Positions 27,633 through 39,100 are shown, counted from the stretch's first letter. The stretch is DNA of 64,000 nt from Glaciecola sp. 33A (GCF_002836745.1 NZ_PJAR01000042.1:186001-250000); one strand, 5' to 3'. Translations and numbers: made by a program. The notes: generated by a model not told the origin, from the sequence alone.

Positions 27633-30600
27633 TTAATCGGTTTTCACCTTGGCTGCTCTAATAAACTTAGTCATACTCTGTACCAATGTTCTTAGCTTCG
27701 CTGGTTTTAATGGTTTACTTAGATAATTGACACCTTGCTCTTTACATAATTTAATTAAATCATTACCGCGCTTTGCAGTCACTAAACATGCAGGAATGAT
27801 CATGTTTAGCTCAGTTCGAATGGCCTCAATAATGGCTAAACCGTCTGGACCGTTGCCAAGATGATAATCGGCAAGTACAATTTGTGGCGAAAAGTGTTGA
27901 GCAACTATTACCGCTTGTTCATAACTTTGTGCGGTTTCAATTTCTATGCCCCATTTAGTCAATAACGTTTGCATGGCATCTAAGTTTTCTTGCTGATCAT
28001 CAACGCACAAAATTCGTAAACCACTAAATACTGACGTGGCTCTGGACACAACGATATCTACAAACTTTGGTGCATCGACCAAATTAAACATAATTGAAAA
28101 ACAGCTTCCTTTGTTTTCCTCAGACATCACTTTAACGGTGCATTGCAGCTGTTGTGATAGCCGTTTCACTACACCTAAACCGAGTCCTATGCCTTGTTCA
28201 TTGCTATTTCCCACACGATAAAAATCGCTAAAGATAGCAGCTTGCTGAATCCTAGGTATACCAATACCGGTGTCTCTAACTTCGATAACGACTTTGTTTT
28301 TTTGCTTTCTAACCGTTAATAAAACGGTACCTGTTTGGGTATATTTCACGGCGTTGGAAACCAAATTTTGTACAATGCGATAAACATAAGTTCTGTCGGC
28401 GCTTATCCACACTTCTTGTATATTATGTTTGAATATCAGACATTTATCTTCTGCCCTCATGCTCATCTCATTGATAATCGGCGTCAGGATTTCGGTCACA
28501 TTTAGCGTTTCAATAAAGGGTTTTAACTCACCTTGATCAAGTCGTGAAATATCCAGAATAGTGCTAATCAAGGCTTCGCTTGACACTACTGAGTCATTCA
28601 GTTTATTAATGATATTAGTGGTGTCATCGTCTAGTGTAGTTTCTTGCAATGCTGACAAATAAAGCTTAGCCGCATTTAAGGGCTGGAGCACGTCATGGCT
28701 TGCTAAGGCAAGAAACCTAGACTTGCTCGCGTTGGCATCTTCAGCTTCTTTACGCGCTCTGATCAGCTCTTTTTCAGCCCCATTACGGCGTTCTATCTCT
28801 AGCCGCAGTTCGGCATTAATTGAATGTACTTCTTCAGTCCTTTTACGTATCCGTTGCTCAAGTGAAATATTTGTTTCTTTTAAGGCTTGTTGTAACTCAA
28901 CGTGATCGGTAATGTCGTGAAAGCTGGTCACAAAACCGCCACCTGGCAGTGGGTTACCAATCATTTCAACGACTCTACCATCATCACGTTTACGCGTGAA
29001 TTTATGCGATTGGCCTGATTTAAGATGATTAATTCGTTTTTGAACTCGGTTTTCAATCATATTCAAAGGGCCATCTCTATGCGCCACGTCATAGCGGATC
29101 AATTCCTCTATTGGCATACCAATTGTTAACATGCCCAGCGGAAAATGAAACAGATCGCTATACCGTTTGTTCCAAGCGACTAAATTGAGATTTTTGTCGA
29201 TCACACTGATACCTTGCTCAAGGTTTTCAAGCGAGGTCATTAACGCACTGATATTAAATTCAACGGCTTGTGCATTTTCTTCAACGAAGTTAACAACCTC
29301 TGAAATATCCAGCTTTTTGCCTCTTACCAAGCCGTCAATTAAGGCCTTTGAGCTTGAAGAACCAACGACACCGCCAAGCGCGCGTTCACAAAATGAGAGG
29401 AAATCATCGTTGGCGGCATCGTGCATTTTTACGTCGATATTGCTGCGTCGTGAATAGTCATCAAATAACTGTTCACAGCGTTCAACGCCGCTGAATTTGG
29501 CAATTAATGTGTGTAAATCTTCAACCGTTACTCTTAAGGGAGGAGCAGTAACTAAGGACGATTGAACATCTGCTGGTGACACAAAAGCTTCGGCTTGTAT
29601 GCGGTCAATTAAGCGAGAATTCGTAATCATGGAGACAGAAATGTAGGCAAGGATATTGACTAATAAGCTGATCATAGCACCTTTGCTTAACCATTCTGAT
29701 TGATCAATTCCGTGCGCCAAACCATTGAGTGCGGGTAATATTAACCACAATGAAAAAACTACAATTCCCGATATTAATCCGGCGTAGACACCATGTGCGT
29801 GGCCTCGCTTCCAATAAAGGCCACCCACTATGGGGGGTAATAAATGGATCACTAGGGAGAAGGCTAATAGACCAATGGAAGCTAAGCTCGCGTCACTGGT
29901 CATTTGTTGTTGATATAAAAAAGCGAGGGTCAAAATAAGAAAAATAATGATTCGGCGCAGCAGCTTTATGCGTTTAATCTTATTGGTTTTTACATTTGAT
30001 ATGCGTTTAAGTACTTTAGGTAAAACAACATCATTGGTAATCATGGTGCTCAGAGTAAGCGTGGCAACGATGATCATTGCGGTTGCGGCGGACAAACCAC
30101 CGATGAAGACAATCATTTCCAATAAGAGAGAATCAGACAATACCGCAAGGCCTAAAACGTAGTTGTCAGCATTCATGTTCGACTGGCTAAAAATGGCATC
30201 ACCCGCGGCAGCGATAACCGGAATAGTGCAAGCAATAATGAACAAATACAACGGAAATACCCAGCGTGCTTGTTTAAGATGGTCTAGGTTTAAGTTATCA
30301 ACAACGGCAACGTGAAATTGTCTTGGTAAACAAATGACGGCAGCAGCTGCCATCAGTGTTTGTGCCCAAAATGTGAATGAATAAAATGTGTCGATTGCGG
30401 CATCGGTTTTGAAGTCAACGAAGATATCGTTGCTTGGATTCGATTCGTAGTATTGGTATGCGACAATCGCAACCAACACGAGGGCAAGTAATTTGATACA
30501 GGACTCAAAAGAAATGGCGAGCATTAAGCCCCGTCTATACTCCGTTACATCCGTATTTTTAGTACCAAAGTACATGGCAAAAATAGCGATAAAGACCGTT

Positions 30601-31085
30601 GCGATAAACACTACCAGACTTGAGTGTTGCTGTTCAGAGATAGAAGTGAATAAGGAACCAATTGCCTTTAATTGCAAGGCGATATAAGGAATAGTTGCCA
30701 GCAGAGCGATGATTGTAACCAGCAAAGCTACAATTTGGCGTTTTCCATATCGAGCACTAATAAAGTCTGCAATGGTACTAATGTGCTGTTTTTTGCTAAC
30801 CAATATCAATTTACGAATAAACCGATAAAACACCAAATAAACAATAATAGGGCCTAATAATATGGGTAAATATAACCAATTGTCTCGACTCGCTTGACCC
30901 ACCGCACCAAAAAATGTCCATGCTGTGCAATAAATGCCTAATGCAAGCGAATAGACCAAGGGATTTGACGTGAGCCATCGGGATGTCGGTGTATTTCGAT
31001 CACCCCATTTTGCGATCCAGAATAACAAACAAAGATAAATTAGTGCGAGTGCAAGCCATCCAAACGACATGTATTTTCCCAACAA
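27633..31085 (-). CDS. crbS: Hybrid sensor kinase with Na+/solute symporter domain, CrbS-like
   Basis: This 1150-residue protein has an N-terminal SSF sodium:solute symporter domain of about 12-13 helices (about 1-490) and a PAS domain (about 620-740). A HisKA domain with His797 (LASHDVLQPLNAAK), a HATPase (about 905-1010, DTGIGIP and GIGLGLGVVKRL) and a C-terminal receiver with Asp1073 (LADYHLG) follow. This matches CrbS, which signals to CrbR to activate acs and the acetate switch. It is divergent from the SSF symporter pair with about 240 bp between. Whether the SSF domain senses or transports acetate is not settled. Confidence 0.93.
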   Translation of the reverse strand: MLGKYMSFGWLALALIYLCLLFWIAKWGDRNTPTSRWLTSNPLVYSLALGIYCTAWTFFGAVGQASRDNWLYLPILLGPIIVYLVFYRFIRKLILVSKKQHISTIADFISARYGKRQIVALLVTIIALLATIPYIALQLKAIGSLFTSISEQQHSSLVVFIATVFIAIFAMYFGTKNTDVTEYRRGLMLAISFESCIKLLALVLVAIVAYQYYESNPSNDIFVDFKTDAAIDTFYSFTFWAQTLMAAAAVICLPRQFHVAVVDNLNLDHLKQARWVFPLYLFIIACTIPVIAAAGDAIFSQSNMNADNYVLGLAVLSDSLLLEMIVFIGGLSAATAMIIVATLTLSTMITNDVVLPKVLKRISNVKTNKIKRIKLLRRIIIFLILTLAFLYQQQMTSDASLASIGLLAFSLVIHLLPPIVGGLYWKRGHAHGVYAGLISGIVVFSLWLILPALNGLAHGIDQSEWLSKGAMISLLVNILAYISVSMITNSRLIDRIQAEAFVSPADVQSSLVTAPPLRVTVEDLHTLIAKFSGVERCEQLFDDYSRRSNIDVKMHDAANDDFLSFCERALGGVVGSSSSKALIDGLVRGKKLDISEVVNFVEENAQAVEFNISALMTSLENLEQGISVIDKNLNLVAWNKRYSDLFHFPLGMLTIGMPIEELIRYDVAHRDGPLNMIENRVQKRINHLKSGQSHKFTRKRDDGRVVEMIGNPLPGGGFVTSFHDITDHVELQQALKETNISLEQRIRKRTEEVHSINAELRLEIERRNGAEKELIRARKEAEDANASKSRFLALASHDVLQPLNAAKLYLSALQETTLDDDTTNIINKLNDSVVSSEALISTILDISRLDQGELKPFIETLNVTEILTPIINEMSMRAEDKCLIFKHNIQEVWISADRTYVYRIVQNLVSNAVKYTQTGTVLLTVRKQKNKVVIEVRDTGIGIPRIQQAAIFSDFYRVGNSNEQGIGLGLGVVKRLSQQLQCTVKVMSEENKGSCFSIMFNLVDAPKFVDIVVSRATSVFSGLRILCVDDQQENLDAMQTLLTKWGIEIETAQSYEQAVIVAQHFSPQIVLADYHLGNGPDGLAIIEAIRTELNMIIPACLVTAKRGNDLIKLCKEQGVNYLSKPLKPAKLRTLVQSMTKFIRAAKVKTD

Positions 31086-31325
31086 ACGATTAACAATTCA
31101 AACTGTATCATATTCTATCAGTGGCCTACGACCACTAAGACCATCGTCTCATTTTACCTTTTTTAGCTAAGAGATACAGTACCCCTAACAATGTTAATGT
31201 CAGGTTTTGCAGTGGTTTAGCTTAAATTAGCGGAAAAAATGCAATTCAACATCACTGACAGCAAAGGCTTACGTTAGCAAAATGTTAAACAAATACATCT
31301 TATTAACTTGGTGAGGAACGTAAAG

Positions 31326-31592
31326 ATGGCTTTTAAAAATGAAGGGGATCAGAAGGCTTACTGGAACGAGAATTTATCTCTCCTGTTTAAACTTCTAATT
31401 GTATGGTTCGTCGTCTCGTTTGGCGCCGGTATTATTTTCGTTGAGGTACTGAATCAAATCCAGTTTTTCGGGTTTAAACTTGGTTTTTGGTTTGCACAAC
31501 AGGGCTCAATATACGTGTTTGTCGCACTTATCTTCATCTACATGAAGAAAATGAATGCCATAGACAAAAAATACGGCGTGGAAGAGGAATAA
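31326..31592 (+). CDS. DUF4212 small subunit of a sodium/substrate symporter
   Basis: 88 residues with two membrane helices and the family N-terminal signature YWNENLSLLFKLLIVWFVVSFG. DUF4212 proteins are encoded directly before SSF symporters of the VC_2705 type and act as small partners, as YjcH does beside ActP. The ATG at 31326 has GAGG 8 nt upstream. The symporter gene starts 3 nt after its stop. Confidence 0.92.
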   Translation: MAFKNEGDQKAYWNENLSLLFKLLIVWFVVSFGAGIIFVEVLNQIQFFGFKLGFWFAQQGSIYVFVALIFIYMKKMNAIDKKYGVEEE

Positions 31593-31595
31593 CTG

Positions 31596-33302
31596 ATGAG
31601 CGTACAAATATTAACATTTATAATTGTTGGGGCATCATTTTTGCTCTATATGGGCATTGCTGTTTGGGCGCGTGCTGGAACAACTAATGACTTCTATATT
31701 GCTGGTGGTGGCGTTCATCCAATATTGAACGGCATGGCAACGGCTGCTGATTGGATGTCTGCTGCTTCTTTCATTTCTATGGCAGGTTTAGTTTCATTCA
31801 TGGGATATGACGGTGCAGTTTATTTGATGGGATGGACTGGCGGTTACGTGCTTCTCGCACTTTTGTTAGCTCCTTATTTGCGTAAATTTGGCAAATTTAC
31901 GGTGCCAGATTTCATCGGTGATCGCTACTATTCGCAAACAGCCAGAACGGTTGCTGTGATTTGTGCCATTTTCGTGTGCTTTACCTACGTAATTGGTCAA
32001 ATGCGTGGTGTCGGTGTTGTCTTTAGTCGCTTCTTAGAAATTGAGTTATGGCTCGGTGTTGTTATCGGTATGGGTGTGGTTTTTTTCTACACCGTACTTG
32101 GCGGCATGAAAGGTATCACTTACACTCAAGTTGCTCAATTCTGCGTCATGATCTTTGCCTATATAGTTCCAGCAGTCTTTATCTCAATCATGTTGACAGG
32201 CCACGTACTGCCGCAAACTGGCTTTGGTGCCACGTTATCTGATGGTTCGGGTATGTTTTTACTCGAAAAGCTGGATATGTTGTCAACCGACTTAGGTTTT
32301 AATGAATACACTTCAAATACTAAATCATATTTAGATATATTCTGTATTACTTTTGCTCTTATGGTCGGTACCGCCGGTTTACCTCATGTAATTGTTCGTT
32401 TCTTCACTGTACCTAGAGTAAGTGATGCACGAAAGAGTGCCGGTTGGGCTTTAGCATTTATTGCTATCCTTTATACGACCGCACCTGCACTTGCTTCTTT
32501 TGCTCGTGTGAACATGATTGAAACTATTAATGGGCCTGACGCTACGGGTATGTCTTATGCTGAAGCGCCAAGCTGGATTAAGAATTGGGAAAAAACCAAT
32601 CTCATCTCGCATGACGATAAAAATGGTGACGGTAAAATGTTCTACTCAGGCGATGAGCGTAACGAGATGACAATTGACCGTGACATTATGGTTTTGGCTA
32701 ACCCAGAAATCGCGAATTTACCAGCTTGGGTAATCGCATTAGTCGCTGCTGGTGGGGTTGCCGCTGCGCTGTCAACGTCTGCAGGTTTGCTATTGGTGAT
32801 ATCAACATCGGTCTCGCATGATTTACTCAAACGAAACTTGATGCCAAATATTTCGGATAAGAAAGAGCTGCTATCAGCGCGTATCGCTGCGGGGGTAGCT
32901 ATTCTAATAGCGGGTTACTTTGGCATAAATCCGCCAGACTTTGTGGCCGCCATTGTCGCCTTTGCCTTTGGTCTTGCTGCTTCAAGTTTCTTCCCAGTAA
33001 TCATTATGGGTATATTCAGCAAGCGTATGAACGACAAAGGCGCTATCTCTGGCATGATTACAGGTATTGTATTCACGGCTGCTTATATAATTTACTTTAA
33101 GTTTGTTAGCCCTGAAATGAATCAACCTGACAACTGGTTATTTGGAATTTCTCCAGAAGGTATTGGTACTATCGGTATGATAATTAACTTTGTTGTTGCG
33201 TTTGTCGTATTCAAGTTTACGGATGACGCACCTCAAGAAATCCAAGATCTGGTTGAAAGCATTCGTTTCCCTAAAGGGGCTGGTGAAGCCCAAGCTCACT
33301 AG
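31596..33302 (+). CDS. Sodium:solute symporter (VC_2705/ActP-like)
   Basis: This 568-residue SSF transporter has about 13 helices. Typical segments are DFYIAGGGVHPILNGMATAADWMSAASFISMAG near the N-terminus, GGMKGITYTQVAQF and GLPHVIVRFFTVP, and an inserted loop at about 315-360 containing Asp/Asn-rich sequence. It most likely imports acetate or a short carboxylate, given acs, CrbS and CrbR next door. It forms an operon with the DUF4212 subunit and ends at a strong terminator. Confidence 0.92.
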   Translation: MSVQILTFIIVGASFLLYMGIAVWARAGTTNDFYIAGGGVHPILNGMATAADWMSAASFISMAGLVSFMGYDGAVYLMGWTGGYVLLALLLAPYLRKFGKFTVPDFIGDRYYSQTARTVAVICAIFVCFTYVIGQMRGVGVVFSRFLEIELWLGVVIGMGVVFFYTVLGGMKGITYTQVAQFCVMIFAYIVPAVFISIMLTGHVLPQTGFGATLSDGSGMFLLEKLDMLSTDLGFNEYTSNTKSYLDIFCITFALMVGTAGLPHVIVRFFTVPRVSDARKSAGWALAFIAILYTTAPALASFARVNMIETINGPDATGMSYAEAPSWIKNWEKTNLISHDDKNGDGKMFYSGDERNEMTIDRDIMVLANPEIANLPAWVIALVAAGGVAAALSTSAGLLLVISTSVSHDLLKRNLMPNISDKKELLSARIAAGVAILIAGYFGINPPDFVAAIVAFAFGLAASSFFPVIIMGIFSKRMNDKGAISGMITGIVFTAAYIIYFKFVSPEMNQPDNWLFGISPEGIGTIGMIINFVVAFVVFKFTDDAPQEIQDLVESIRFPKGAGEAQAH

Positions 33303-33325
33303 TAAAATGTAAAATGTAACATGCA

Positions 33326-33351
33326 AAAGCCCAGCTATGCTGGGCTTTTTT
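33326..33351 (+). terminator. Rho-independent terminator after the symporter
   Basis: AAAGCCCAGC and GCTGGGCTTT form a 10-bp perfect stem with loop TAT, running into T residues. Confidence 0.93.
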
Positions 33352-33408
33352 ATCACTGTAAACTACAACTAATGTGCCTATACTTGTTATCCCAATAAGG
33401 AGTTATTT

Positions 33409-35241
33409 ATGCATGTTGTACCACCGCAGGTGACTGATTTTCTAAAACAATCAGGACCTTTTGATATGCTAGATAGCGAACAGCTTCATGCTATTGCTCG
33501 ACATTCTCATATTATTTATTTAGCGGCTGAGAACCAAGAAGAGATGCTTACAAGGCATAAAAACTCACTTTACTTGATTCAAAGCGGCCAGTTTTCTGTT
33601 AAGGATTGTGACGGTGCACTTAAACATTTAAGTGATGGTGACTACTTTGGCTACGCTGCTTTATTGGATAATGTTAGCTATAAACTTGATGTCACTATTG
33701 ACAGCCCTGGACTTGTCCTTTGTATCCCAAAAGAGTGGTTTGATAAAGCCACGTCGCATCCTAGAATTAATCAGTTTTTTAATGCGGCCAAAGATGATGT
33801 TTTGCAGCATGATGCGGTAACTGACTCAAATTCGATGTGGCTGCATAAGCCTCTATTTGAAATTATACAAACACCCCCTATAACTATTTCACAAACTGGC
33901 TCTATACAAAGTGCCGCAGCGTTGATGCGTCAGAAGCGTATCTCATCCGTTTTGATCATTGAACACGATCAATTGCTGGGTATTGTAACCGACCGTGATT
34001 TGCGTAACAGAGTGGTTGCAGTCGGCCTCAATATGCAGCTAACGGTAAAACAAATAATGACTGAAAATCCAGCTTATTTAACGAAGAATAAAACCTTGTT
34101 TGATGCGGTTTGTTTGATGAATGAGAAATCCATTAACCACTTGCCCGTGCTTGATGAAATGACCAAAATACCGGTTGGTATGATCACGGCAACAGATATT
34201 TTTAAACAACAACGCAATAATGTATTGTTTGTTATTAGTGATATTTCAAAAGCCAATAATCTATACGAACTAACTCGTTGTTCTTGGCAATTACCGCATT
34301 ATTTTGCTTCTAGTGCTAAGCGTCCCGGCGATTTTGATATTGTGGGTACAGTGCTCTCGCAAGCTACTGACGTAATGACGCGTAAATTAATTACCTTTTT
34401 CCAGCAACAAAATGGTGAGGCACCTATGCCTTATTCTTGGTTAGTTTATGGATCACAAGCCCGTGAAGACCAAACAATGGGGTCTGATCAAGACAATGCG
34501 TTACTGTTGGCCGATGAACCAAATGAAGAGCAGGCAGCGTATTTTGAAAAAATGGCGAAATACGTTTGTTTAGGATTGGGGAAATGTGGCATAAAACTAT
34601 GTGATGGCAATATTATGGCATCAAACCCCAAGCTTCGCATGTCTTTGCAAGCGGCTATTGAACAATCTAAAGGATGGGTTCGCCAACCCACTCCTGCCGC
34701 TATGCTGTCGTTTAATATTTTCTTAGATGTTCGTTCTGCTGCGGGCGACCCAAGCTTGTTTTCACGTTTGCAAGAAGAACGAAAAACAGGGTTCCAACAA
34801 TCTATGTTTTTGGCTGCTTTAGCGCGTCAAGCAAATGAAGGTTCAGTGCCGCTGTCTATGTTTCAAAAGTTTGTGTACGTAAAAGATAAGAAAGTCAAAG
34901 ACAGTATTGATTTGAAGCACACAGCCATTGCCATTATCAATAATTTAGTGCGGATCCATGCACTGGCGAATGGAATTACAATACCGTCGACTGTGGGAAG
35001 GTTAAATGCTTTACCGGACAATAGCGGTGTTTCCTCAGAAGATATTAAGAACTTAAGAGATATTTGGTTATTTTTAAACCGACTAAGGTGGCGTCATCAA
35101 CTCCACAATAAAGTACAAGATAACTTTATTCGTGTGAGTGATTTATCGTCCATCGAAAAGCATCAATTGAAAGCTTCGTTTCAGGCGATACACAGAGCAC
35201 AACAAACCGCAGTGCTTAAATATTCTGGAGGCATAGGCTAG
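33409..35241 (+). CDS. cNMP-binding/CBS/DUF294 nucleotidyltransferase-like protein
   Basis: This 610-residue protein has an N-terminal cyclic-nucleotide-binding-like domain (about 10-140) and a CBS pair (about 155-275, VTDRDLRNRVV and GMITATDIFK). A DUF294 nucleotidyltransferase-like domain (about 300-440, YGSQAREDQTMGSDQDNALLL) and a C-terminal DUF294_C helical domain follow. Such proteins accompany acetate loci (acs/actP/crbS) in many gammaproteobacteria and probably sense nucleotides. AAGGAG is 7 nt before the ATG. Its stop overlaps the GTG start of the exonuclease gene by one base. Confidence 0.93.
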   Translation: MHVVPPQVTDFLKQSGPFDMLDSEQLHAIARHSHIIYLAAENQEEMLTRHKNSLYLIQSGQFSVKDCDGALKHLSDGDYFGYAALLDNVSYKLDVTIDSPGLVLCIPKEWFDKATSHPRINQFFNAAKDDVLQHDAVTDSNSMWLHKPLFEIIQTPPITISQTGSIQSAAALMRQKRISSVLIIEHDQLLGIVTDRDLRNRVVAVGLNMQLTVKQIMTENPAYLTKNKTLFDAVCLMNEKSINHLPVLDEMTKIPVGMITATDIFKQQRNNVLFVISDISKANNLYELTRCSWQLPHYFASSAKRPGDFDIVGTVLSQATDVMTRKLITFFQQQNGEAPMPYSWLVYGSQAREDQTMGSDQDNALLLADEPNEEQAAYFEKMAKYVCLGLGKCGIKLCDGNIMASNPKLRMSLQAAIEQSKGWVRQPTPAAMLSFNIFLDVRSAAGDPSLFSRLQEERKTGFQQSMFLAALARQANEGSVPLSMFQKFVYVKDKKVKDSIDLKHTAIAIINNLVRIHALANGITIPSTVGRLNALPDNSGVSSEDIKNLRDIWLFLNRLRWRHQLHNKVQDNFIRVSDLSSIEKHQLKASFQAIHRAQQTAVLKYSGGIG

Positions 35242-35915
35242 TGATTTCACTATTTTCCAAACTATTCAAACGCCAGCTAACCCTGCCTGATAAATGGAAA
35301 TCGATGCGTATAAAAGACACCCCTCTTTTGTCCATCGATCTAGAGCTTACGAGCTTGGATACAAAAATCGCCAAAATAACGTCTATCGGCTGGGTTAAGG
35401 GAGAACACCAGAGTATCGATTTAAGTTCGGCATTTTACACTGTTGTTCGTGCGTCGGGAGATTTGCAGCAAAGCCCTGTTATACATGGCTTAACTGCAAG
35501 AGATTTGCTAAAGGGTGAGCATGTTAAAACGGTGATTGGGCAATTGCAAGTATTTGCCAGTTCGCATATTTGGGTTTTACATAATGCCAGTCTAGATATG
35601 CAGGTATTGGACAGAGTTGCACATAATCTCGGCATCTCTAATATTGAAATTACGACCATTGACACCATGATGCTAGAGCTTTATTTTCTTAATAAAACCC
35701 AAGATATGGTAAAGCAAGGTGCAGTCACACTAGAAAATTGCCGTCATCGATATGGTTTACCCGAAGCACCAAATCACAATGCATTGGATGATGCACTTGC
35801 GACTCTTTCTCTCAGTTTTGCGCAATTGTATAAATTTGACAAACAGTCCTCAGCGCCTCTTTCGGATTTATTGCATTCCAAGGCCATTAAAATATATCGT
35901 ATTGGAGAGGCGTGA
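35241..35915 (+). CDS. DEDDh 3'-5' exonuclease (DnaQ-like)
   Basis: This 224-residue exonuclease uses a GTG start with GGAGG 9 nt upstream. Catalytic residues are visible as Asp33/Glu35 (SIDLELTSLD), Asp119 (HNASLDMQVLD) and the ExoIII-type His179/Asp184 (HNALDDA). It overlaps the DUF294 gene by one base, so the pair is translationally coupled. DUF294-exonuclease pairing is recurrent in acetate loci, but the substrate and purpose are not known. Confidence 0.93.
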   Translation: MISLFSKLFKRQLTLPDKWKSMRIKDTPLLSIDLELTSLDTKIAKITSIGWVKGEHQSIDLSSAFYTVVRASGDLQQSPVIHGLTARDLLKGEHVKTVIGQLQVFASSHIWVLHNASLDMQVLDRVAHNLGISNIEITTIDTMMLELYFLNKTQDMVKQGAVTLENCRHRYGLPEAPNHNALDDALATLSLSFAQLYKFDKQSSAPLSDLLHSKAIKIYRIGEA

Positions 35916-36085
35916 GTTGAATCACGATTTTCTGTAATGTAAGAGTTTTTGTATTATTAATACTTGAGCATCGCAATGTAGTCGTTGAGGTGCAGCGAAA
36001 ACTAAATGCATCGTGCTGGACTCATGAATAATGAGAAAAATAGTCAATTTGGTAATATATCAGTCAGCCGTGCTTAACATACCAG

Positions 36086-36122
36086 ATATAAAAAATGCCA
36101 GTCAGGGTATCTGACTGGCATT
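36086..36122 (-). terminator. Rho-independent terminator of the Oar-like receptor gene
   Basis: AATGCCAGTCAG and CTGACTGGCATT form a 12-bp perfect stem with a 5-nt loop; on the minus strand it runs into a T tract, about 30 bp after the receptor stop. Confidence 0.92.
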
Positions 36123-36150
36123 AACTACAATATAACGATTTGACTTATTC

Positions 36151-39100
36151 TTAGAAGGTGTAACGAACACCCACTTTGATACGCCAAGTAGATTCTTCCG
36201 GTCTAAACTCATTCCAATTACGAAGGTCTGAACCTCTGAAGCGTTCTTCATATTGGTAGCGACCGTCGTCTGAAAGACCTCTTAGGTCAAACAAAGACTG
36301 TTGAGGGAAACGCATCTCATATATCTGCCCCCAATCATCGTTTAGTAAGTTCGCTAAATTATCAACAGTAAGATACACCATGCTCTTATGACTATCGGTG
36401 AAACCGGGAAGTTCTTGAGTAATATTCAAGTCCATCGTAGTTATCCACGGTTGAGTTGTTGCGTTCTTAGGAGCATAGCCACCTTGATAAGCAGCAAGTC
36501 CTGCTTCATCAATAATCACTTTCATTTCTTCATACGTTAGACGACCACCGTCAAAGTCCATGTTCGGATCATCTGGGCCACTTGGCAAATACACTTGATA
36601 AACTGAATTTGAGTACAGTGATGGTTGGTCACCGAAATCATCATCTCTAAATAAGCCAAGCGTATATGTCAAAGGACGGCCTGAACGACGTGAGAAGAAC
36701 AAATCAAACGTTGTGTCATATCCATCAAGGAACTGAGTTTTGTAACCGAGATTAAGGACAAATCTATGCTCAGTTTCAAAATCGGTAGTACCAATTAGCG
36801 GCTGATTTCGGTTCAAGTTGACGTTAAATTGGTAATTAGAAATAGAACGTGAGCTCGAACCAGGGTTTGCATTTGTAATATCTTGATTAGTATAAGACAT
36901 ATTCATACTAACGCCGTTGTCCCAGCTCTTCTTCAAGCTAGTTGTCCAGATAATGCTGCGGCCATTGTCATCCGCATTAGTAAGCGCTATATCGAAGTTA
37001 TCTGCTAAGTCGCCCTCGTAACGGCTCTCGTAAATAATACGTTTGCCATCAAAAGTGCGTTCACCACTATCTACACGAGAACTATCAATCCAAAAAGAAG
37101 CGTCTGATTGCTTCACATAATTAACTTCGGTGCTCCAATCAAAACCGTCTCCTAAATAAGGAAGATCAAAATTCCAATCGAAACCTAACTGATAGCGCCA
37201 ATCGGATGGCATTTCATAATCTTTTGACACATAGTTGGTGCTGCCTGTGCCTGATTGAAGAGCATCTAAGGCCGCTTGAGGTATACGCGTAAAGTCAACG
37301 TTAGCTGGATCGCGTGCTATTTCGGTTGATACACTTGCTGGCAATTCAACAAAGGTAATACCGTCATTCGTAAATGAGTTGACCACCCAAACATTTGGCT
37401 TACCACCACTATATTTACCAACGCCACCACGAATTGTCATATCGTCATTTAGGTAATATTTAAAGCTTGCGCGAGGTAAGATAATATCTAAACCATCAAG
37501 ATTTTCGGTATTGTCAAAGCCATAAGTATCTACAAAGTTCGGGTTTAGGTTCGGCTTATCACTTGATGCTAAATATTCGTAACGAACACCAAACGATACG
37601 TCTAGTTCATCTGAAACAACCCAATTATCTTCTACATAAAACACATGAGTTTCGCGCGTTGCGTCATACGCAGTATCGTTTGCGTCATTTGTAAACGCGT
37701 TCTTATATGCAAAGCCTTGGCCTCTAAAGTCATCAGGCGCACGGTTAGCGAAATCTTCTAAACCGGTTGTACTGTCAAAACGGTCATCATCAAATGACCA
37801 TACTCCTAAAGAGCTTTCTGCGAATAAGTTAAACAAGTTTAAGTTTTCGTAATGATAGCCAAAGTTAATACTATGGTCACCGGTCAAATAGTTAGCATCA
37901 AAATTAAGCCGTAAAGTTTCCGTTTCTGCTTTGTTTGCGTGTCTAAACGCATCAGTACCGAAAACTATATCACCATTATCTGATGCAATATTAACTTCAC
38001 CAAGACTTGAATTAGTTAATGAATTTGCTTCTGTATTTTTATAGCTCATCGAAATTTCAGTTGAAAAGCCGTCATTCCAATCTGAAAACACACGAGCAGC
38101 AAAATTGGTCGACTCTGTATTTAACTCATAAACATTGGAGTTCATGATGATTTCATCATCAGCGTCGGTGTTATTTCTATCTTCAGAATTGTCTTGATAT
38201 TGAAAAGTAAAGTCCGCTCTGTGCTGGTCGTTTATATTCCAGTCAAGTTTCAGTAGGAACTTTTCATCTGTTTCTTCCGGATCACCAGATACTTGATCCG
38301 TCAGGCCGTATACGTCGCCTAAAATTTGAAAGAAGCTATCAATTTCTGCTTGTGTAATTTGACTCTGATTTGCACCACTGCCGATGCCATAAAGAACTGG
38401 AGTCTCTTTTTGGAAGTTTTCGTAGTTGACGAAGAAAAATAGTTTATCTTCAAGTATTGGACCGCTATAGCTTATACCATATGTACTTTCTTTGCCCGTA
38501 GCAAAGTTTTCCACCGGTGCATCCGAGTTAAATTGAGGATCTTCGTCGGTTCTTTTGTTTTCAGGATCACCTGAGAAATTATCATTCTTAAATTCGTAAA
38601 ATGTAGAACCTTTAAACGTATTGGTTCCTGATTTTGTAACCACATTTATGATACCACCAGAGAAACCACCTTGCCTGGTATTAAACGGAGTAGTGTCGAT
38701 CGAAATTTGCTCAACGGCGTCTAATGAAATAGGTGAACGCTGTGCAGGATACCCTCCCGAGTTCAAGCCGAAATCATCGTTTTGGCCAATCCCATCTACA
38801 GTGATACTGTTAAACTTAGAGTTTTGGCCACCAACGCTCAGGTCACCGCTAGCGTCTACAACTGCCAATGGGTTATTACGAACAATATCTTTCAGATCTC
38901 GATTGAACGAAGGCATTCTCGCGATTTCTTCTTGGCCATAGGATGAACGAGCACCCGTTGCATCAAAAACAGTAGCAGTGCCGGTTACTTGGATGCGTTC
39001 AACATTATCTGATTCAAGTCTCTGCACTAAGCGGTAAGTTTCACCAAGATTTAAAAATACATTCGTCACAGTAGTGTCTTTATGTACGTCGGAGTCAATT

